Of a DNA stretch of 64,000 bases, positions 7,547 to 17,316 are shown one piece after another (positions within the stretch are counted from its first letter, which is position 1; every line of letters starts with the position of its first letter). A program made the position numbers and the translations under genes. This stretch comes from Acidimicrobiaceae bacterium (lineage in GTDB: Bacteria; Actinomycetota; Acidimicrobiia; Acidimicrobiales; RAAP-2). The stretch lies in the NCBI GenBank assembly GCA_003155915.1, contig PMFA01000024.1, forward strand, positions 143,035-207,034, read 5' to 3'. Under the pieces are notes generated by a model. It searched no databases and had not been told where the DNA came from. It worked only from the letters and a program-made list of their open reading frames with translations.

Positions 7547-9258
7547 TGACGAGCCCCCCGCTGGAGCGGGTGCACGATGATGTCGTCGTTACTCGCGCCG
7601 GCCGCGACCATCGGGAAGACCTTCTCGCTGGCGTCGGTACGAAAGTCGATGACGACCGGCACGTCGTTGATTGTGTTGGCCTCGTCGATCACCTCGTGCA
7701 TCTCTTTGAGCGTGCGCGCGCGGAGCCCGACACAGCCCATTGCCTCGGCCCACTTCACGTAGTCCGGGAGGTCGGCGCTCAGGTAGACCTCGGAGTAACG
7801 CTCCTCGTAGAACATCTCTTGCCACTGGCGCACCATCCCCAGGTAGGCGTTGTTGAGGATCGCGACTTTGATGGGGATACCTTCGGAACGCGCCGTCGTC
7901 AACTCCTGGGCGGTCATCTGGAAACAGCCGTCACCGTCGATGCACCACACCGTGCGATCCGGTCGTCCGACCTTCGCGCCGATCGCGGCGGGGACGCCGA
8001 ATCCCATCGTCCCCGCTCCCCCGGAGTTGATCCAGGTGCCGGGCTCTTCGAACTTCCAGTGCTGCGAGGCCCACATCTGGTGCTGTCCGACGCCGGCCGC
8101 GACGATGGTACCCGGCGCGGCCTTGGCGGCGATGGCCTCGATGACGTGCTGCGGACGTAGCGGACCTTCAGCCGTCGGTTCGTCGTAGACCAGCGGGTAC
8201 TGATCGCGCCAGTCATTGATCGTCTTCCACCACACGTCGAGGTTGCGCGGCGTCGCCCGAGCGGCGTCGAAGGCCGTCAGCACCGCCGCGACGTTGCTCT
8301 GGATCGCGACGTCGGCTTGGCGGACCTTGTTGAACTCGGCCCGGTCGATGTCGACGTGAATGACCTTGGCCCCGGCGGCGAAGGTGGGGACCTTCCCGGT
8401 CACGCGGTCATCGAAGCGCGCGCCGAGCGAGATCAAAAGGTCACTCTTCTGGATGGCGGTGACCGCGGTGTACATGCCGTGCATCCCCGGCATGCCGAGG
8501 TGCTGTTCGTGCGAGTCCGGGAACGCCCCGCGAGCCATCAACGTCGTCACGACCGGCATGCCCGTGCGCTCGGCGAAGGCCAGCAACTCCTGGGCGGCGC
8601 GCGACTTCAGCGTGCCGCCACCGACGTAGAGAACCGGCCGCTCTGATTCCGTGATCAGGGCCACCGCGCGGTCGACGGCCTCTTGATCGAGTTCAACCTC
8701 GGGGCGATAGCCCGGCAGATCGTACTCTTCGACGCTCGCCGGGTACCACCAGTCCATCATCGACTGGGTGACGTCCTTGGGCACGTCGATCAAGACCGGT
8801 CCCGGTCGCCCGGTCGTCGCCAGGTGGAAGGCCGCGGCGACGGCGCGCGGGATCTCCTGGGCCGATTGGACGAGGAAGTTGTGCTTGGTGATCCCCATGG
8901 TGATGCCGGTGATGTCGCACTCCTGGAAGGCGTCGGTGCCGATGGACGCGGTCGCGACCTGGCCGGTGATCACGACGAGGGGTGTCGAGTCCATGTGGGC
9001 ATTGCCGATCGGCGTGACAATGTTGGTCGCGCCGGGGCCACTCGTGACCATGGCGACGCCCGGTCGCCCGGTCGCCAGGGCGTAGCCCTCGGCCATGTGA
9101 CCGGCGCCCTGCTCGTGGCGCACGAGGATGTGGCGGATCGAGGAGTCGAGGAGTGGGTCGTAGACCGGGAGAATGGCGCCGCCGGGCAGCCCGAAGATCG
9201 TGTCGACGCCCTCTTGTTCGAGGCTCCTAATCAGTGCCTGCGCTCCTGTGAGTTGCAC
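7543..9258 (-). CDS. ilvB: Acetolactate synthase large (catalytic) subunit
   Basis: This ThDP- and FAD-dependent enzyme condenses two pyruvates, or pyruvate and 2-oxobutyrate, in the first shared step of branched-chain amino acid synthesis. It has 571 residues from GTG 9258, with AAAGGA upstream. The catalytic Glu is in [15 protein letters not shown] (E49). The central domain runs to about residue 370. The ThDP motif begins at IDGDGCFQM and ends at ILNNAYLG. The promoter region carries a leader peptide and a terminator (9284-9421), so expression is probably controlled by attenuation. Confidence 0.96.
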   Translation of the reverse strand: MQLTGAQALIRSLEQEGVDTIFGLPGGAILPVYDPLLDSSIRHILVRHEQGAGHMAEGYALATGRPGVAMVTSGPGATNIVTPIGNAHMDSTPLVVITGQVATASIGTDAFQECDITGITMGITKHNFLVQSAQEIPRAVAAAFHLATTGRPGPVLIDVPKDVTQSMMDWWYPASVEEYDLPGYRPEVELDQEAVDRAVALITESERPVLYVGGGTLKSRAAQELLAFAERTGMPVVTTLMARGAFPDSHEQHLGMPGMHGMYTAVTAIQKSDLLISLGARFDDRVTGKVPTFAAGAKVIHVDIDRAEFNKVRQADVAIQSNVAAVLTAFDAARATPRNLDVWWKTINDWRDQYPLVYDEPTAEGPLRPQHVIEAIAAKAAPGTIVAAGVGQHQMWASQHWKFEEPGTWINSGGAGTMGFGVPAAIGAKVGRPDRTVWCIDGDGCFQMTAQELTTARSEGIPIKVAILNNAYLGMVRQWQEMFYEERYSEVYLSADLPDYVKWAEAMGCVGLRARTLKEMHEVIDEANTINDVPVVIDFRTDASEKVFPMVAAGASNDDIIVHPLQRGARQ

Positions 9259-9283
9259 AATGTTCCTTTGTTCTTAGATAAGC

Positions 9284-9311
9284 AAAAAGGCCTCCCTTTT
9301 TTGGGAGGCCT
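9284..9311 (-). terminator. Attenuator-type intrinsic terminator before ilvB
   Basis: On the minus strand this reads AGGCCTCCC, a six-A loop, GGGAGGCCT, then TTTT. The nine-pair GC-rich stem followed by a T run is a classic intrinsic terminator. It lies between the leader peptide stop (9333) and ilvB (9258). CTCCGGAGGCC just upstream could pair alternatively with the GGCGCCGG near the end of the leader reading frame. Confidence 0.85.
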
Positions 9312-9332
9312 CCGGAGTACGTGTGAGCGTGA

Positions 9333-9386
9333 CTACCGGCGCCGAGCGCCTACTACCACCACGAGAATGTCGTTACGGGTCGTCAC
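9333..9386 (-). CDS. ilv leader peptide (attenuation)
   Basis: The GTG at 9386 opens the 17-residue frame MTTRNDILVVVVGARRR. It holds one Ile, one Leu and four consecutive Val codons, exactly the amino acids made by the downstream operon. An in-frame ATG at 9404 would give 23 residues. I prefer the GTG because a TAGATA -10 box ends five bases before it, so the transcript would be leaderless, as described for actinobacterial ilv leaders. Ribosome stalling on the Ile-Leu-Val run should control the terminator at 9284-9311. Confidence 0.8.
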   Translation of the reverse strand: MTTRNDILVVVVGARRR

Positions 9387-9391
9387 GTATT

Positions 9392-9421
9392 TATCTAAGC
9401 ACATGGGACACGCCAGCACAA
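9392..9421 (-). promoter_or_regulatory. Predicted promoter of the ilv operon
   Basis: On the minus strand, TTGTGC (9416-9421) and TAGATA (9392-9397) are separated by 18 bases. The expected start site falls at about 9385-9386, on the GTG of the leader peptide. This is a sequence-based prediction. Confidence 0.55.
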
Positions 9422-9496
9422 GACGATTGCCCCGTGAGAACGGCTCCATTCCCCGGGCCCCGGGGCGATACGAGCGAATTTCTCGCGTACGACGAG

Positions 9497-10507
9497 CTAC
9501 GAGCGCGCGTAGACGCTGACCGTCTCACCGCTCGCGAGCAGTTCGACCCACGTCTGACCCGGACGGAGCGCGATGACCTGGCCCGACGCCGAGCGGTACG
9601 CCGTCTTCAGGTGGATGTTGCGTCGGAACCACTCACCCTTCTGCAGACGCCCGTCCGAGAAGATCTCGACCGGGCCCGAACCGACCATCTGGGCGTACGA
9701 TCCCTCGACCCCGACGCCGCCGTAGTACTTCACGCTCATCACGATCACGTTGGTCGGCGCCACGCGCACGCCGGTCGCCGTGACGTCCGGCGCGCCGAAG
9801 ATCGAACGCAGCCAGTCGTGCGTCGTGGCGTCCCACTGGTACGACGTCGCGAAACCCGAACCGAAGTTGACCGTGAACGAACCCACCGGCGCACCGACGG
9901 GTGGCGCTTTCTGGGCCACGTAGGTGAAGAGCGCCGGCGGGGTGTGGACCTTGCCGCCTTCTTTCATCAGCAGCACCGCGTTGGCGAACAAGTTATGGGG
10001 CGGTGGGCGCGTGGGGTCGCGAAACATCGCGGCACCGGCGTTCGATTGATCGATGAGTTTGACCGGCGCGGTCTCGATGCTGCTAATGGCGTACTGGGCA
10101 CCACCGGAAAAGGCGAAGATCCCGCCTATGGGAAAGACGATCTCGCGATCGGTACGGCGAACCGATCGCACCGGACCGACCTTAGTCGGCAGGTTCGAAT
10201 TGAAGATGGCGGCCAGCCGGGTGATCCCGCCCTCGACGATCTCCTCGTACACCACGTCGGCTTCGTTGATGCCGTACTGCGGATGGGCCTGGGGCGTGTT
10301 GTCCATCTTGATGGTGAGCGCCGAACGACGTTTGGTGACGGCTGTCGGATCGGGTAGTCCCGTCAACGCGGCGATCCGGCGATGCACAACAGTCGTCGTC
10401 GTGGTCGGCGACGTGGACGTCGTGGTCGTCGTGTCCGCTGCGCTCACGCTCGTCGCGGCGCCGCTCATCATCAGCACCGCCACGACGACGAGAGGAATGC
10501 GACGCAT
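9497..10507 (-). CDS. DUF3048 family secreted protein
   Basis: The gene encodes 336 residues. A signal peptide (about 1-23, MRRIPLVVVAVLMMSGAATS) is followed by a Thr-rich linker, then a DUF3048 region that begins LTGLPDP and carries KMDNTPQAHPQYGINEADVVYEE and VGPVRSVRRTDREIVFP. A second domain follows in the C-terminal half. The family includes YerB of Bacillus, and its function is not settled. It is probably exported and extracytoplasmic, but there is no lipobox cysteine. It lies 47 bases behind gatB on the same strand and could share its transcript. Confidence 0.85.
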   Translation of the reverse strand: MRRIPLVVVAVLMMSGAATSVSAADTTTTTSTSPTTTTTVVHRRIAALTGLPDPTAVTKRRSALTIKMDNTPQAHPQYGINEADVVYEEIVEGGITRLAAIFNSNLPTKVGPVRSVRRTDREIVFPIGGIFAFSGGAQYAISSIETAPVKLIDQSNAGAAMFRDPTRPPPHNLFANAVLLMKEGGKVHTPPALFTYVAQKAPPVGAPVGSFTVNFGSGFATSYQWDATTHDWLRSIFGAPDVTATGVRVAPTNVIVMSVKYYGGVGVEGSYAQMVGSGPVEIFSDGRLQKGEWFRRNIHLKTAYRSASGQVIALRPGQTWVELLASGETVSVYARS

Positions 10508-10554
10508 GAGAGAAAACTACTTGCTCGCGGCTCTGGATCGACGGAGAGGGCCTC

Positions 10555-11982
10555 TCAGCGACGCGCTTGGAGTTCGGCGATCACGTCTTTACCGTTCGCC
10601 TGACCCTTGGTGAGTTTCATCACCTGTCCGATGAAGAACTGGGCCAGTTTCTCGTCACCGGCGCTGTAGCGCGACCACTCGTCGGGATTCTCTTCGATCA
10701 ACTGGGCCACGACCTCGCCCAACGCACCCGAGGCGAGTCGCTCGAATCCCTTGCTCTGGGCGATCAACGCCGGCTCTCCCCCGTTCGCGAGTATCTCCCC
10801 GAGCACCGTCTTGGCCTGGGTCGCGGACAGCGCACCGCTCTGCTCCATATTCAACGTCGCCACGTAGGACTCGATGCTCAAGTTCTCCACGTGTTCGAGG
10901 TCGCTCGCGATCTCATTGGCGGCGCGAGCGAGGGCGAGATCGGGCGCTACGGCGGCGTCGAGAGCCGCGATGACGTACGGATCGAGACCGAGGTCGATCA
11001 CCACTTCGAGGGCGTCGAGCAATGCGGGCGCCGGATCTTGGAGTCGTTGCGTGAGAACGGCGCGCCGCTCGGCGGGCATCGGCTTCAGTGCGTCGCGAAC
11101 CCGGTCCTGCCACGCCTGATCCGGTACGAGGTCGACGAGATCGGGCTCGCGGAAGTAGCGGTAATCGTCGGCCTCTTCCTTGACGCGCATCGTCGAGGTC
11201 GCGCCGAGGTTCTCGTCCCAGTGTCGAGTCTCTTGACGGACCGTGGCGCCGCCTTCTAACAACTCGACCTGACGTGCGGCCTCAAAGTCGATGGCGCGCA
11301 CGAGACTGCGCAACGAGTTCAGGTTCTTGATCTCGCATCGCGTGCCGAGCGCGTCACCCGAATGGCGCACCGAAACGTTGGCGTCGATGCGCATCGAGCC
11401 CTCCTCCATACGTCCGTCCGACGCGCCGGTGGCGATCAAGATGCCGCGCAGCTCGGCGGCGTACGTGCGGGCCTGGGCCGAGCTTCGAATGTCCGGTCCC
11501 GAGACGATCTCGACCAGGGGCACGCCGGAGCGGTTGTAGTCCACGAGTGAGCGATCGGCCCCGTGGATGCGACCGCTCCCTCCCAGGTGGGTCGACTTGC
11601 CGGTGTCCTCTTCGAGGTGGGCGCGTTCGATCGACACCCGTGAGCCGTCGGGCAGGTCGAGGTAACCGCCGGCGTTGATCGGCAGGTCGTACTGACTGAT
11701 CTGAAAGTCCTTGGGCATGTCGGGATAGAAGTAGTTCTTGCGGTGAAACGTCGACGGCGAGATCGTGCTGTGCAGGGCCGTACCGATCGCCATCGCCAGC
11801 TCGACCGCGCGCACGTTCAGTACGGGCAGCGAACCGGGCAGCCCCAAACAGACCGGGCAGACGTTCGTGTTCGGCGCGGCGCCGAAGGCGTTGGCGCAGC
11901 CGCAGAACATCTTGGTGTTGGTCTTGAGCTCCGTATGGACCTCGAGCCCGACCACCATCTCCCAGTCGTCGCGCAACGTCAC
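10555..11982 (-). CDS. gatB: Asp-tRNA(Asn)/Glu-tRNA(Gln) amidotransferase subunit B
   Basis: GatB binds the misacylated tRNA and phosphorylates and amidates its Glu or Asp using ammonia from GatA. It has 475 residues from GTG 11982. The N-terminal cradle domain has [22 protein letters not shown] and a Cys cluster (CGC, CPVC) expected for the zinc site. [20 protein letters not shown] is the family signature. The C-terminal helical GatB/YqeY domain is at about 330-475. The start overlaps the gatA stop as GTGA. Confidence 0.96.
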   Translation of the reverse strand: MTLRDDWEMVVGLEVHTELKTNTKMFCGCANAFGAAPNTNVCPVCLGLPGSLPVLNVRAVELAMAIGTALHSTISPSTFHRKNYFYPDMPKDFQISQYDLPINAGGYLDLPDGSRVSIERAHLEEDTGKSTHLGGSGRIHGADRSLVDYNRSGVPLVEIVSGPDIRSSAQARTYAAELRGILIATGASDGRMEEGSMRIDANVSVRHSGDALGTRCEIKNLNSLRSLVRAIDFEAARQVELLEGGATVRQETRHWDENLGATSTMRVKEEADDYRYFREPDLVDLVPDQAWQDRVRDALKPMPAERRAVLTQRLQDPAPALLDALEVVIDLGLDPYVIAALDAAVAPDLALARAANEIASDLEHVENLSIESYVATLNMEQSGALSATQAKTVLGEILANGGEPALIAQSKGFERLASGALGEVVAQLIEENPDEWSRYSAGDEKLAQFFIGQVMKLTKGQANGKDVIAELQARR

Positions 11983-13403
11983 GGTCGACCGTCGGCGATC
12001 TCGAGGACCCGCGCCCCGGCGAAGAGTTGCGCCTCGCTGCGTCCCGGACCGAGCAGCTGCACCCCGATCGGCAGTCCCGCCTCGCCGATGCCGAAGGGAA
12101 TCGAGATCGCCGGCTCACCCGAGAGGTTGCTCGGAATCGTGAAGACGTCCGAGAGGTACATCGCCATCGGGTCGGCGGTCTTCGAACCGAACTCGAAGGC
12201 CACCGACGGCGTGGTCGCCCCGAGCAGCACGTCGGCCTCTTGGTAGGCGCGGCGAAAAGCGTCGATCGTGAGCGTGCGGACCTTCAACGCCTGTCCGTAG
12301 TAGGCGTCGTAGTAGCCGGCCGAGAGCGCGTAGGTGCCGAGCATGATGCGGCGCTTCACTTCGTCGCCGAAGCCGGCCGTGCGCGTCGCTTCCATCATCG
12401 CGGTGACGTCCTCGGCGTCCACGCGAAGTCCGTAACGAACGCCGTCGAAGCGCGCGAGGTTGCTCGACGCCTCGGCCGGGGCGATGAGGTAGTACGCGCT
12501 CAGACCCAATCGGAACTCGGGCACCGAGAGTTCGACGATGGTGGCGCCGGCCTCTTTCAAGACCTCCACCGCGCGCTCGACCGCGGCGACCACCTCCTCG
12601 TCAGCACCGTCAATCAGTTCGCGAACGACGCCGACGCGCTTGCCGGCGACACCGTCTTCGACGTGCGCGACCAACGAGGGCGACGGCTCGGGCAGCGAGG
12701 TCGAATCGAGTGGGTCGTGCCCCGCGATCACCTCGAGGGCCATGGCGGCGTCCGTCACCGTCTTGGTGAGCGGTCCGATCTGATCCAACGAGCTGGCGAA
12801 GGCGATGAGGCCGTAGCGTGAGACGAGCCCGTAGGACGGCTTCACGCCGATGAGTCCACAGAGCGCCGCCGGTTGACGAATCGAGCCGCCGGTGTCGCTA
12901 CCGAGGGCGAGCGGCGTCATGTCGGCCGCCACCGCCGCGGCCGAGCCCCCGGACGAGCCGCCCGGGACCCGCGACGTGTCGAGGGGGTTTCGGGTGGGAC
13001 CGAAGGCCGAGTTCTCAGTCGACGAACCCATGGCGAACTCATCGAGATTGGTCTTGCCGACCGGGACGGCGCCCGCGACGACGAGTCGATCGACGACCGT
13101 GGCGCTGTAGGGCGGACGCCACCCTTCGAGGATCTTGGACGAACAGGTCGTCGGGATATTGGTCTGACACAAGTTGTCCTTCAGTGCGACGGGCACGCCG
13201 GCGAGGGCGCCCACGTTCTCGCCGCGCGCGACGCGCTCGTCGATCGCGTTCGCCGCGGCGCGCGCACCCTCTTCGTCGACGTAGAGAAAGACGTTGAGCT
13301 CCTCATTACGAGCCCGGATGCGCGCGAGCGACTCTTCGAGGACCGAGAGCGCACTCGCGTCACCGTGTTGGACGTCGAGGGCGGTTTGACGAACGCTCTT
13401 CAC
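11979..13403 (-). CDS. gatA: Asp-tRNA(Asn)/Glu-tRNA(Gln) amidotransferase subunit A
   Basis: This subunit is the glutaminase, releasing ammonia for GatB. It has 474 residues from GTG 13403. The amidase-signature triad is visible: Lys75 in VALKDN, the cis-Ser at 150 in GGSSGGS, and the nucleophile Ser174 in GSDTGGS. It is coupled to gatC by a GTGA overlap and to gatB by another. The complex allows tRNA-dependent synthesis of Gln and/or Asn-tRNA, usual in actinobacteria. Confidence 0.96.
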   Translation of the reverse strand: MKSVRQTALDVQHGDASALSVLEESLARIRARNEELNVFLYVDEEGARAAANAIDERVARGENVGALAGVPVALKDNLCQTNIPTTCSSKILEGWRPPYSATVVDRLVVAGAVPVGKTNLDEFAMGSSTENSAFGPTRNPLDTSRVPGGSSGGSAAAVAADMTPLALGSDTGGSIRQPAALCGLIGVKPSYGLVSRYGLIAFASSLDQIGPLTKTVTDAAMALEVIAGHDPLDSTSLPEPSPSLVAHVEDGVAGKRVGVVRELIDGADEEVVAAVERAVEVLKEAGATIVELSVPEFRLGLSAYYLIAPAEASSNLARFDGVRYGLRVDAEDVTAMMEATRTAGFGDEVKRRIMLGTYALSAGYYDAYYGQALKVRTLTIDAFRRAYQEADVLLGATTPSVAFEFGSKTADPMAMYLSDVFTIPSNLSGEPAISIPFGIGEAGLPIGVQLLGPGRSEAQLFAGARVLEIADGRP

Positions 13404-13699
13404 GGTGCCTCACCCAGGATGCGCGGCACGGCGAAGCGACCGTCTTCGGCGTCGGGCGCCATGGCGATCACCACGTCGTGATCCAGACTGGGCCGCCGCT
13501 CGTCCTCGCGCACGACGTTGATCAGACCGAAGGGGTGCGCGGTCGCCACCACGCCCTCGAGGTCCAGCGCGTTCATGTCGCTGGCGTGGTCGAGGACTTG
13601 TCCGAGTTGCTCGGTGAACTTATCGAGCTCACTTTCGCTCATCGTCAAGCGCGCCAACTTGGCGACGTGCGCGACGTCCTCGCGGCGAAGGCTCGGCAT
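13400..13699 (-). CDS. gatC: Asp-tRNA(Asn)/Glu-tRNA(Gln) amidotransferase subunit C
   Basis: GatC is the small subunit that wraps around GatA and holds the A-B interface. It has 99 residues. The N-terminal [22 protein letters not shown] is characteristic of the family, followed by the linker that crosses GatA. Its ATG shares one base with the TAA of the upstream hydrolase gene (TAATG), so the set hydrolase-gatC-gatA-gatB is translationally coupled. Confidence 0.94.
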   Translation of the reverse strand: MPSLRREDVAHVAKLARLTMSESELDKFTEQLGQVLDHASDMNALDLEGVVATAHPFGLINVVREDERRPSLDHDVVIAMAPDAEDGRFAVPRILGEAP

Positions 13700-14454
13700 T
13701 AGACCAAGACCTTCGCGAGGAACTCGATCGTCGCACGTTCCACGAGTTCTTGATCGTGGTCCAGGGTCGCGATGTGATACGACTCCTCGAGCCAGATCCG
13801 CTCGACGGGACCCGAAGACTTCTCGACGATCTCGTCACCGTTCTCGGGCGCGACGGTGTGGTCCTCTCGACTCGAGAGCAACAAACTCGGCGCGGTGATC
13901 GAGGAGAGATTGGCGTCGACGATTTCGACCCCTTCGATCACGCTCTGTAAGGCGCGCAGCGGCCATCCCTCGTACTTCGCCTCCGAGGTGTCCTCTTTCT
14001 TGATGTCCGATTTACCGTCGGTCGCCAGAATCTCGAGGCCCGAGTCGATCAAGTCCCTCAGTCCCTGTTCCATCTCGGCGCCGGGACCCTTGAGCATCGG
14101 GTTGATGAACACGCACCCGGCGACGCTCGGGCGTTCTTCGGCGATCAACGCCGTGAGTCCCCCGCCGACCGAGAGTCCGACGACGGCGACCTTGTCACAT
14201 CGTTGGGCCAGGTCGTCAAAGTTTGTGAGCGCGACCTCGACGAAGTCGGGCCAGCGCCGCGCCACGAGGTCCTCTAAGGACGTGCCGTGACCGGGAAGCC
14301 GCGGCAACTCCACGCTGTAGCCGGCCTGCGCGCAGCGCTCGGCCAGGGGGCGCATGGAGTACGGATTACCGGTGAACCCGTGCAAAATCAGGACACCCAT
14401 CGAACTTCCGGGAGAGGAATATGGCTCACAGCCGGGCATAATCTCGTCGGTCAT
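13699..14454 (-). CDS. Alpha/beta hydrolase, carboxylesterase-like
   Basis: ATG 14454 gives 251 residues. It is preferred to an upstream start at 14556 that would intrude into the MFS gene, and it follows that gene by 11 bases. Features are GVLILHGFTGNP with the oxyanion HG, the nucleophile elbow GLSVGG, a late Asp in SREDHTVAPENGD, and the catalytic His in SYHIATLDHD. This matches monoacylglycerol lipase or Est30-type carboxylesterases. The natural ester is unknown. There is no signal peptide, so it should be cytosolic. It is coupled to gatC, with no known functional link. Confidence 0.85.
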   Translation of the reverse strand: MTDEIMPGCEPYSSPGSSMGVLILHGFTGNPYSMRPLAERCAQAGYSVELPRLPGHGTSLEDLVARRWPDFVEVALTNFDDLAQRCDKVAVVGLSVGGGLTALIAEERPSVAGCVFINPMLKGPGAEMEQGLRDLIDSGLEILATDGKSDIKKEDTSEAKYEGWPLRALQSVIEGVEIVDANLSSITAPSLLLSSREDHTVAPENGDEIVEKSSGPVERIWLEESYHIATLDHDQELVERATIEFLAKVLV

Positions 14455-14465
14455 AGGTCCAAAGC

Positions 14466-16088
14466 CTATAGGTCGCGTACGAGCGTCTTTTTCGAGCGCT
14501 CGCGCGGAATCGAACGCATGAAGAGCGAGGCGAACAGTCCGAGCGCACCGACGCACGCACCGATGAGGAACGGTAAATGGAACGTGTTGAGAAGCGCCGG
14601 ACCGGGCTTCGCGTGGATCAGTCCGTGGCGACGAACCAACGCCTGCTGGACGGTCTCGAGCACCTGGATACCGGCCACCTCGCCGACTTGCATCGCGAGC
14701 ATCTGCGCGGCCGACATGACGCCGAACTCATTCGTCTTGACCTCGTTGGCCATGACCGAGCTCGTCGAGGGCATGGCGACGCCCATGCCGAGACCCGACA
14801 GCGCGAGCGCGATGGCGACGACCCACGTGCCCGAACTCGGTTGCAGGAGGGCGAAGAGCGCGAGCGACGCCGTGAGGAACGTGGCGCCGGCGATCGCGCT
14901 CACGCGCTCGCCGATGCGAACGGCCACGTAACCGGCGATCGGTGAACAGAGGGAGAACGTGATCGGTCGTGCGATCGCCAGCGCGCCGACGTGCGCGATG
15001 GAGTAGCCGTACCCCTGTTCCATCAGGAGCGGGAAGAGAAAGAACGCACCAAAGTAGGCGAAGTTCGCCGCACCGCGCAACACCATCGGCATGACGAAGT
15101 TTCTTCGATGGAAGTACTCGGCCGGAATCAACGGGTGCTCCGCGGTTCGAATGCGGTGGACGAACGCGCCGGTCATCACCACCGAGAGCACGAACGTTGC
15201 GAGGCACCACACGCTGGTCCAACCAACGCTGGGACCGATCGAGAGTCCGAGCATGACGGCCGTCACGGCGATCGAGAGCGACCAACTGCCGATCCAGTCC
15301 ATCTCCTTGAACTCGCGTCGGGCGCGCGACTTCTTCTCGGCCTCTTCGTGGTCGAGTCCTCGGCGCTTCGGCAGCACGATCGACACGACGACGAAGGCCA
15401 CGACGATGAGTACCAATTGGAACCAGAAGAGTGCGCGCCATCCGAAGGTGGCGATGATCGGGGCGCCGAGCGACACCCCGATGACCGGTCCCCCGGCCCC
15501 GACGAGGCTCCACCACCCCATCGCCTTCACTCGCTCCTCGCGCCCGAAGACCGAGTTGATCAGGGCGCCCGACGCGGTGCCCGTCGCGGCACCCTGTACA
15601 CCGTCGAGCGTTCGCGCGAACAACAACATGTCGACGTTGTGCGCCAGCGCGGTCAGCAGTGCCGAGACCATCGCCCCCAGGAGTCCGAAGAGGTAGAGGC
15701 GGCGGTGCCCGTAGATGTCGCCGGTCTTGCCGAGGATCGGGGCGGCGAGGCCGTAGGCGAGGAGCGGCCCGACCATCGTCCAGGTGAGGACCGTGACGCT
15801 GGTGTGGAACTGCGACGCCACGGTGGGCAACGCGACGATGAACACGGTGAAGGTGAAGTTCAGCGCGAAGAGCCCAGCCAGCAGCGACCACAGCACCCAC
15901 CACTGGTAGCGCGAGGATCCCTCGGCGCGCGCCTGGGCGCGGTGGCGCAAGAGGGCGAACCAGTTGAGGTCGCTGCCGGCTTCGGTGCCGAGCGTGCCGA
16001 AGGCCTCCGCGGCGGGATCGGTGCGCGCGTTGAGCAAACCATCGGCGTCCTCGCGGTCGACGTGCGCCCCCCGGCGCTCCTCGCTCAC
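14466..16088 (-). CDS. MFS transporter, DHA2 (EmrB/QacA) type
   Basis: The gene encodes 540 residues from GTG 16088, overlapping the SDR stop as GTGA. A cytoplasmic N-terminus of about 65 residues precedes 12-14 membrane segments. The MFS motif between the second and third segments is GKTGDIYGHRRLYL. LDGVQGAATGTASGALI is typical of drug/proton antiporters. It probably exports small molecules using the proton gradient. The substrate is unknown. The frame contains no breaks. Confidence 0.82.
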   Translation of the reverse strand: MSEERRGAHVDREDADGLLNARTDPAAEAFGTLGTEAGSDLNWFALLRHRAQARAEGSSRYQWWVLWSLLAGLFALNFTFTVFIVALPTVASQFHTSVTVLTWTMVGPLLAYGLAAPILGKTGDIYGHRRLYLFGLLGAMVSALLTALAHNVDMLLFARTLDGVQGAATGTASGALINSVFGREERVKAMGWWSLVGAGGPVIGVSLGAPIIATFGWRALFWFQLVLIVVAFVVVSIVLPKRRGLDHEEAEKKSRARREFKEMDWIGSWSLSIAVTAVMLGLSIGPSVGWTSVWCLATFVLSVVMTGAFVHRIRTAEHPLIPAEYFHRRNFVMPMVLRGAANFAYFGAFFLFPLLMEQGYGYSIAHVGALAIARPITFSLCSPIAGYVAVRIGERVSAIAGATFLTASLALFALLQPSSGTWVVAIALALSGLGMGVAMPSTSSVMANEVKTNEFGVMSAAQMLAMQVGEVAGIQVLETVQQALVRRHGLIHAKPGPALLNTFHLPFLIGACVGALGLFASLFMRSIPRERSKKTLVRDL

Positions 16089-16963
16089 TGCAACAGCGTG
16101 GGCAGTTGCGCGGCCAGTTCGGCGACCGACCAGCGATCGTTCTTCTCGAGCGTCGAGGTCATCGTCCAGTTCTGGAACTTTCGCACGGTGCCACCCTGCA
16201 CGAAGAAGACCTGACCGGTGATGTCGCAGTCCTCCATCGCGAGCGTCGCGACCAGCGGCGAGATGTTGGCGGGGTCCCAGGTGTCAAAGACCGAGGCGTC
16301 CGTGGGTGCGACGACGTGGTCCGACAGACCGGGCGTCGACTCGGTCATCCTCGTTCGCGCCGCGGGGGCGATCGCGTTCGCGCGCACGCCGTAACGACCG
16401 AGCTCTTCGGCGATGATGACCGTGAACGCGGCGATGCCGGCCTTGGCGGCGCCGTAGTTCGATTGACCGATGTTGCCGAGCAGTCCCGACGTCGAGGACG
16501 TGTTGATGATCGCGGCCTTGACGGGATGACCGGCCTTGGCCTCCTCGCGCCAGTAGTTCGCGGCGTGACGCGTCGGAACGAAGTGGCCCTTCAAGTGGAC
16601 GTTGATGACCGAATCCCAGTCCTCTTCGCTCAGGTTCACGAGCACCCGGTCGCGCAAGATGCCGGCGTTATTCACCAGAACGTGCAGGACGCCGTAGGTC
16701 TCGAGGGCGCACTGGACGAGACGCTGTCCGCCCTCCCACTCCGCGACGTTGTCGTGATTGGCGACGGCCTCACCGCCCATGGCCTTGATCTCGGCGACGA
16801 CCTCTTCGGCCGGCGAGGCGGCGTGACTCGAGCCGTCCAACGCTCCCCCGAGGTCATTGACCACGACCTTGGCGCCCTCGTGAGCGAAGAGCAGGGCGTG
16901 CTCTCGCCCGATGCCGCGACCAGCTCCGGTGATGATTGCTACGCGACCGTCCAGTGCACCCAT
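16085..16963 (-). CDS. Short-chain dehydrogenase/reductase
   Basis: The gene encodes 292 residues with AAGGGG before ATG 16963. The cofactor motif TGAGRGIG is near residue 13. VNNAG is present, and the catalytic Ser and YxxxK are in NTSSTSG and NYGAAKAG. The insertion VVVNDLGGALDGS after the second strand resembles the 3-hydroxyacyl-CoA dehydrogenase domain of peroxisome-type multifunctional proteins, so the substrate may be an acyl-CoA. This is an inference. It is the first gene of a coupled set reaching gatB. Confidence 0.86.
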   Translation of the reverse strand: MGALDGRVAIITGAGRGIGREHALLFAHEGAKVVVNDLGGALDGSSHAASPAEEVVAEIKAMGGEAVANHDNVAEWEGGQRLVQCALETYGVLHVLVNNAGILRDRVLVNLSEEDWDSVINVHLKGHFVPTRHAANYWREEAKAGHPVKAAIINTSSTSGLLGNIGQSNYGAAKAGIAAFTVIIAEELGRYGVRANAIAPAARTRMTESTPGLSDHVVAPTDASVFDTWDPANISPLVATLAMEDCDITGQVFFVQGGTVRKFQNWTMTSTLEKNDRWSVAELAAQLPTLLQ

Positions 16964-17016
16964 GGTGACCCCTTTAGAAGAATGTGGTGACCCGATTGTA
17001 ATAAGACTGGCGAGGT

Positions 17017-17316
17017 CTACCGAGCCTGGCCCCGACGCCAGAAGTAGGGCGGCCGGGCGTGTGCGTGGTAGTGGTCGGGGATGTTGCGCATGTGGTCGTC
17101 GTAGGACCAGTTACCCGCACCGAATTCGGCGTCGGCGACGACGGTCAACGCGGAGTGGAGCCGAAATTTCACGTCCTCGGGCGGCGAGTCGGCGTGCGTG
17201 GTCCACACGACCATGGGCACGAGGCAGATCTCACAATCGGCGATCCAGCAGTCATCGTCCTGGAAGTACCGCGTCGTGATGACGGCCGCTTCGCACAGGT
17301 CACAACCCGCGCTCAT
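17017..17316 (-). CDS. Small Cys-rich protein coupled to the PASTA pseudokinase
   Basis: The gene encodes 99 residues from ATG 17316, which overlaps the stop of the kinase-like gene as ATGA. A longer upstream extension of the frame is only the shadow of that gene's Thr-rich linker. The N-terminus holds CDLCEAAVITTRYFQDDDCWIADCEIC, giving two CxxC pairs that could bind zinc. The C-terminus is rich in His and aromatics (HYHAHARPPYFW). I know this only as an uncharacterised actinobacterial type. The coupling suggests equal expression with the pseudokinase. Confidence 0.72.
   Translation of the reverse strand: MSAGCDLCEAAVITTRYFQDDDCWIADCEICLVPMVVWTTHADSPPEDVKFRLHSALTVVADAEFGAGNWSYDDHMRNIPDHYHAHARPPYFWRRGQAR

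Noticed and set aside
14991-16214. 407-codon plus-strand frame opposite the MFS gene
   Set aside because: Composition is that of an antisense frame (Glu, Arg and Asp runs) and it overlaps two clear genes.
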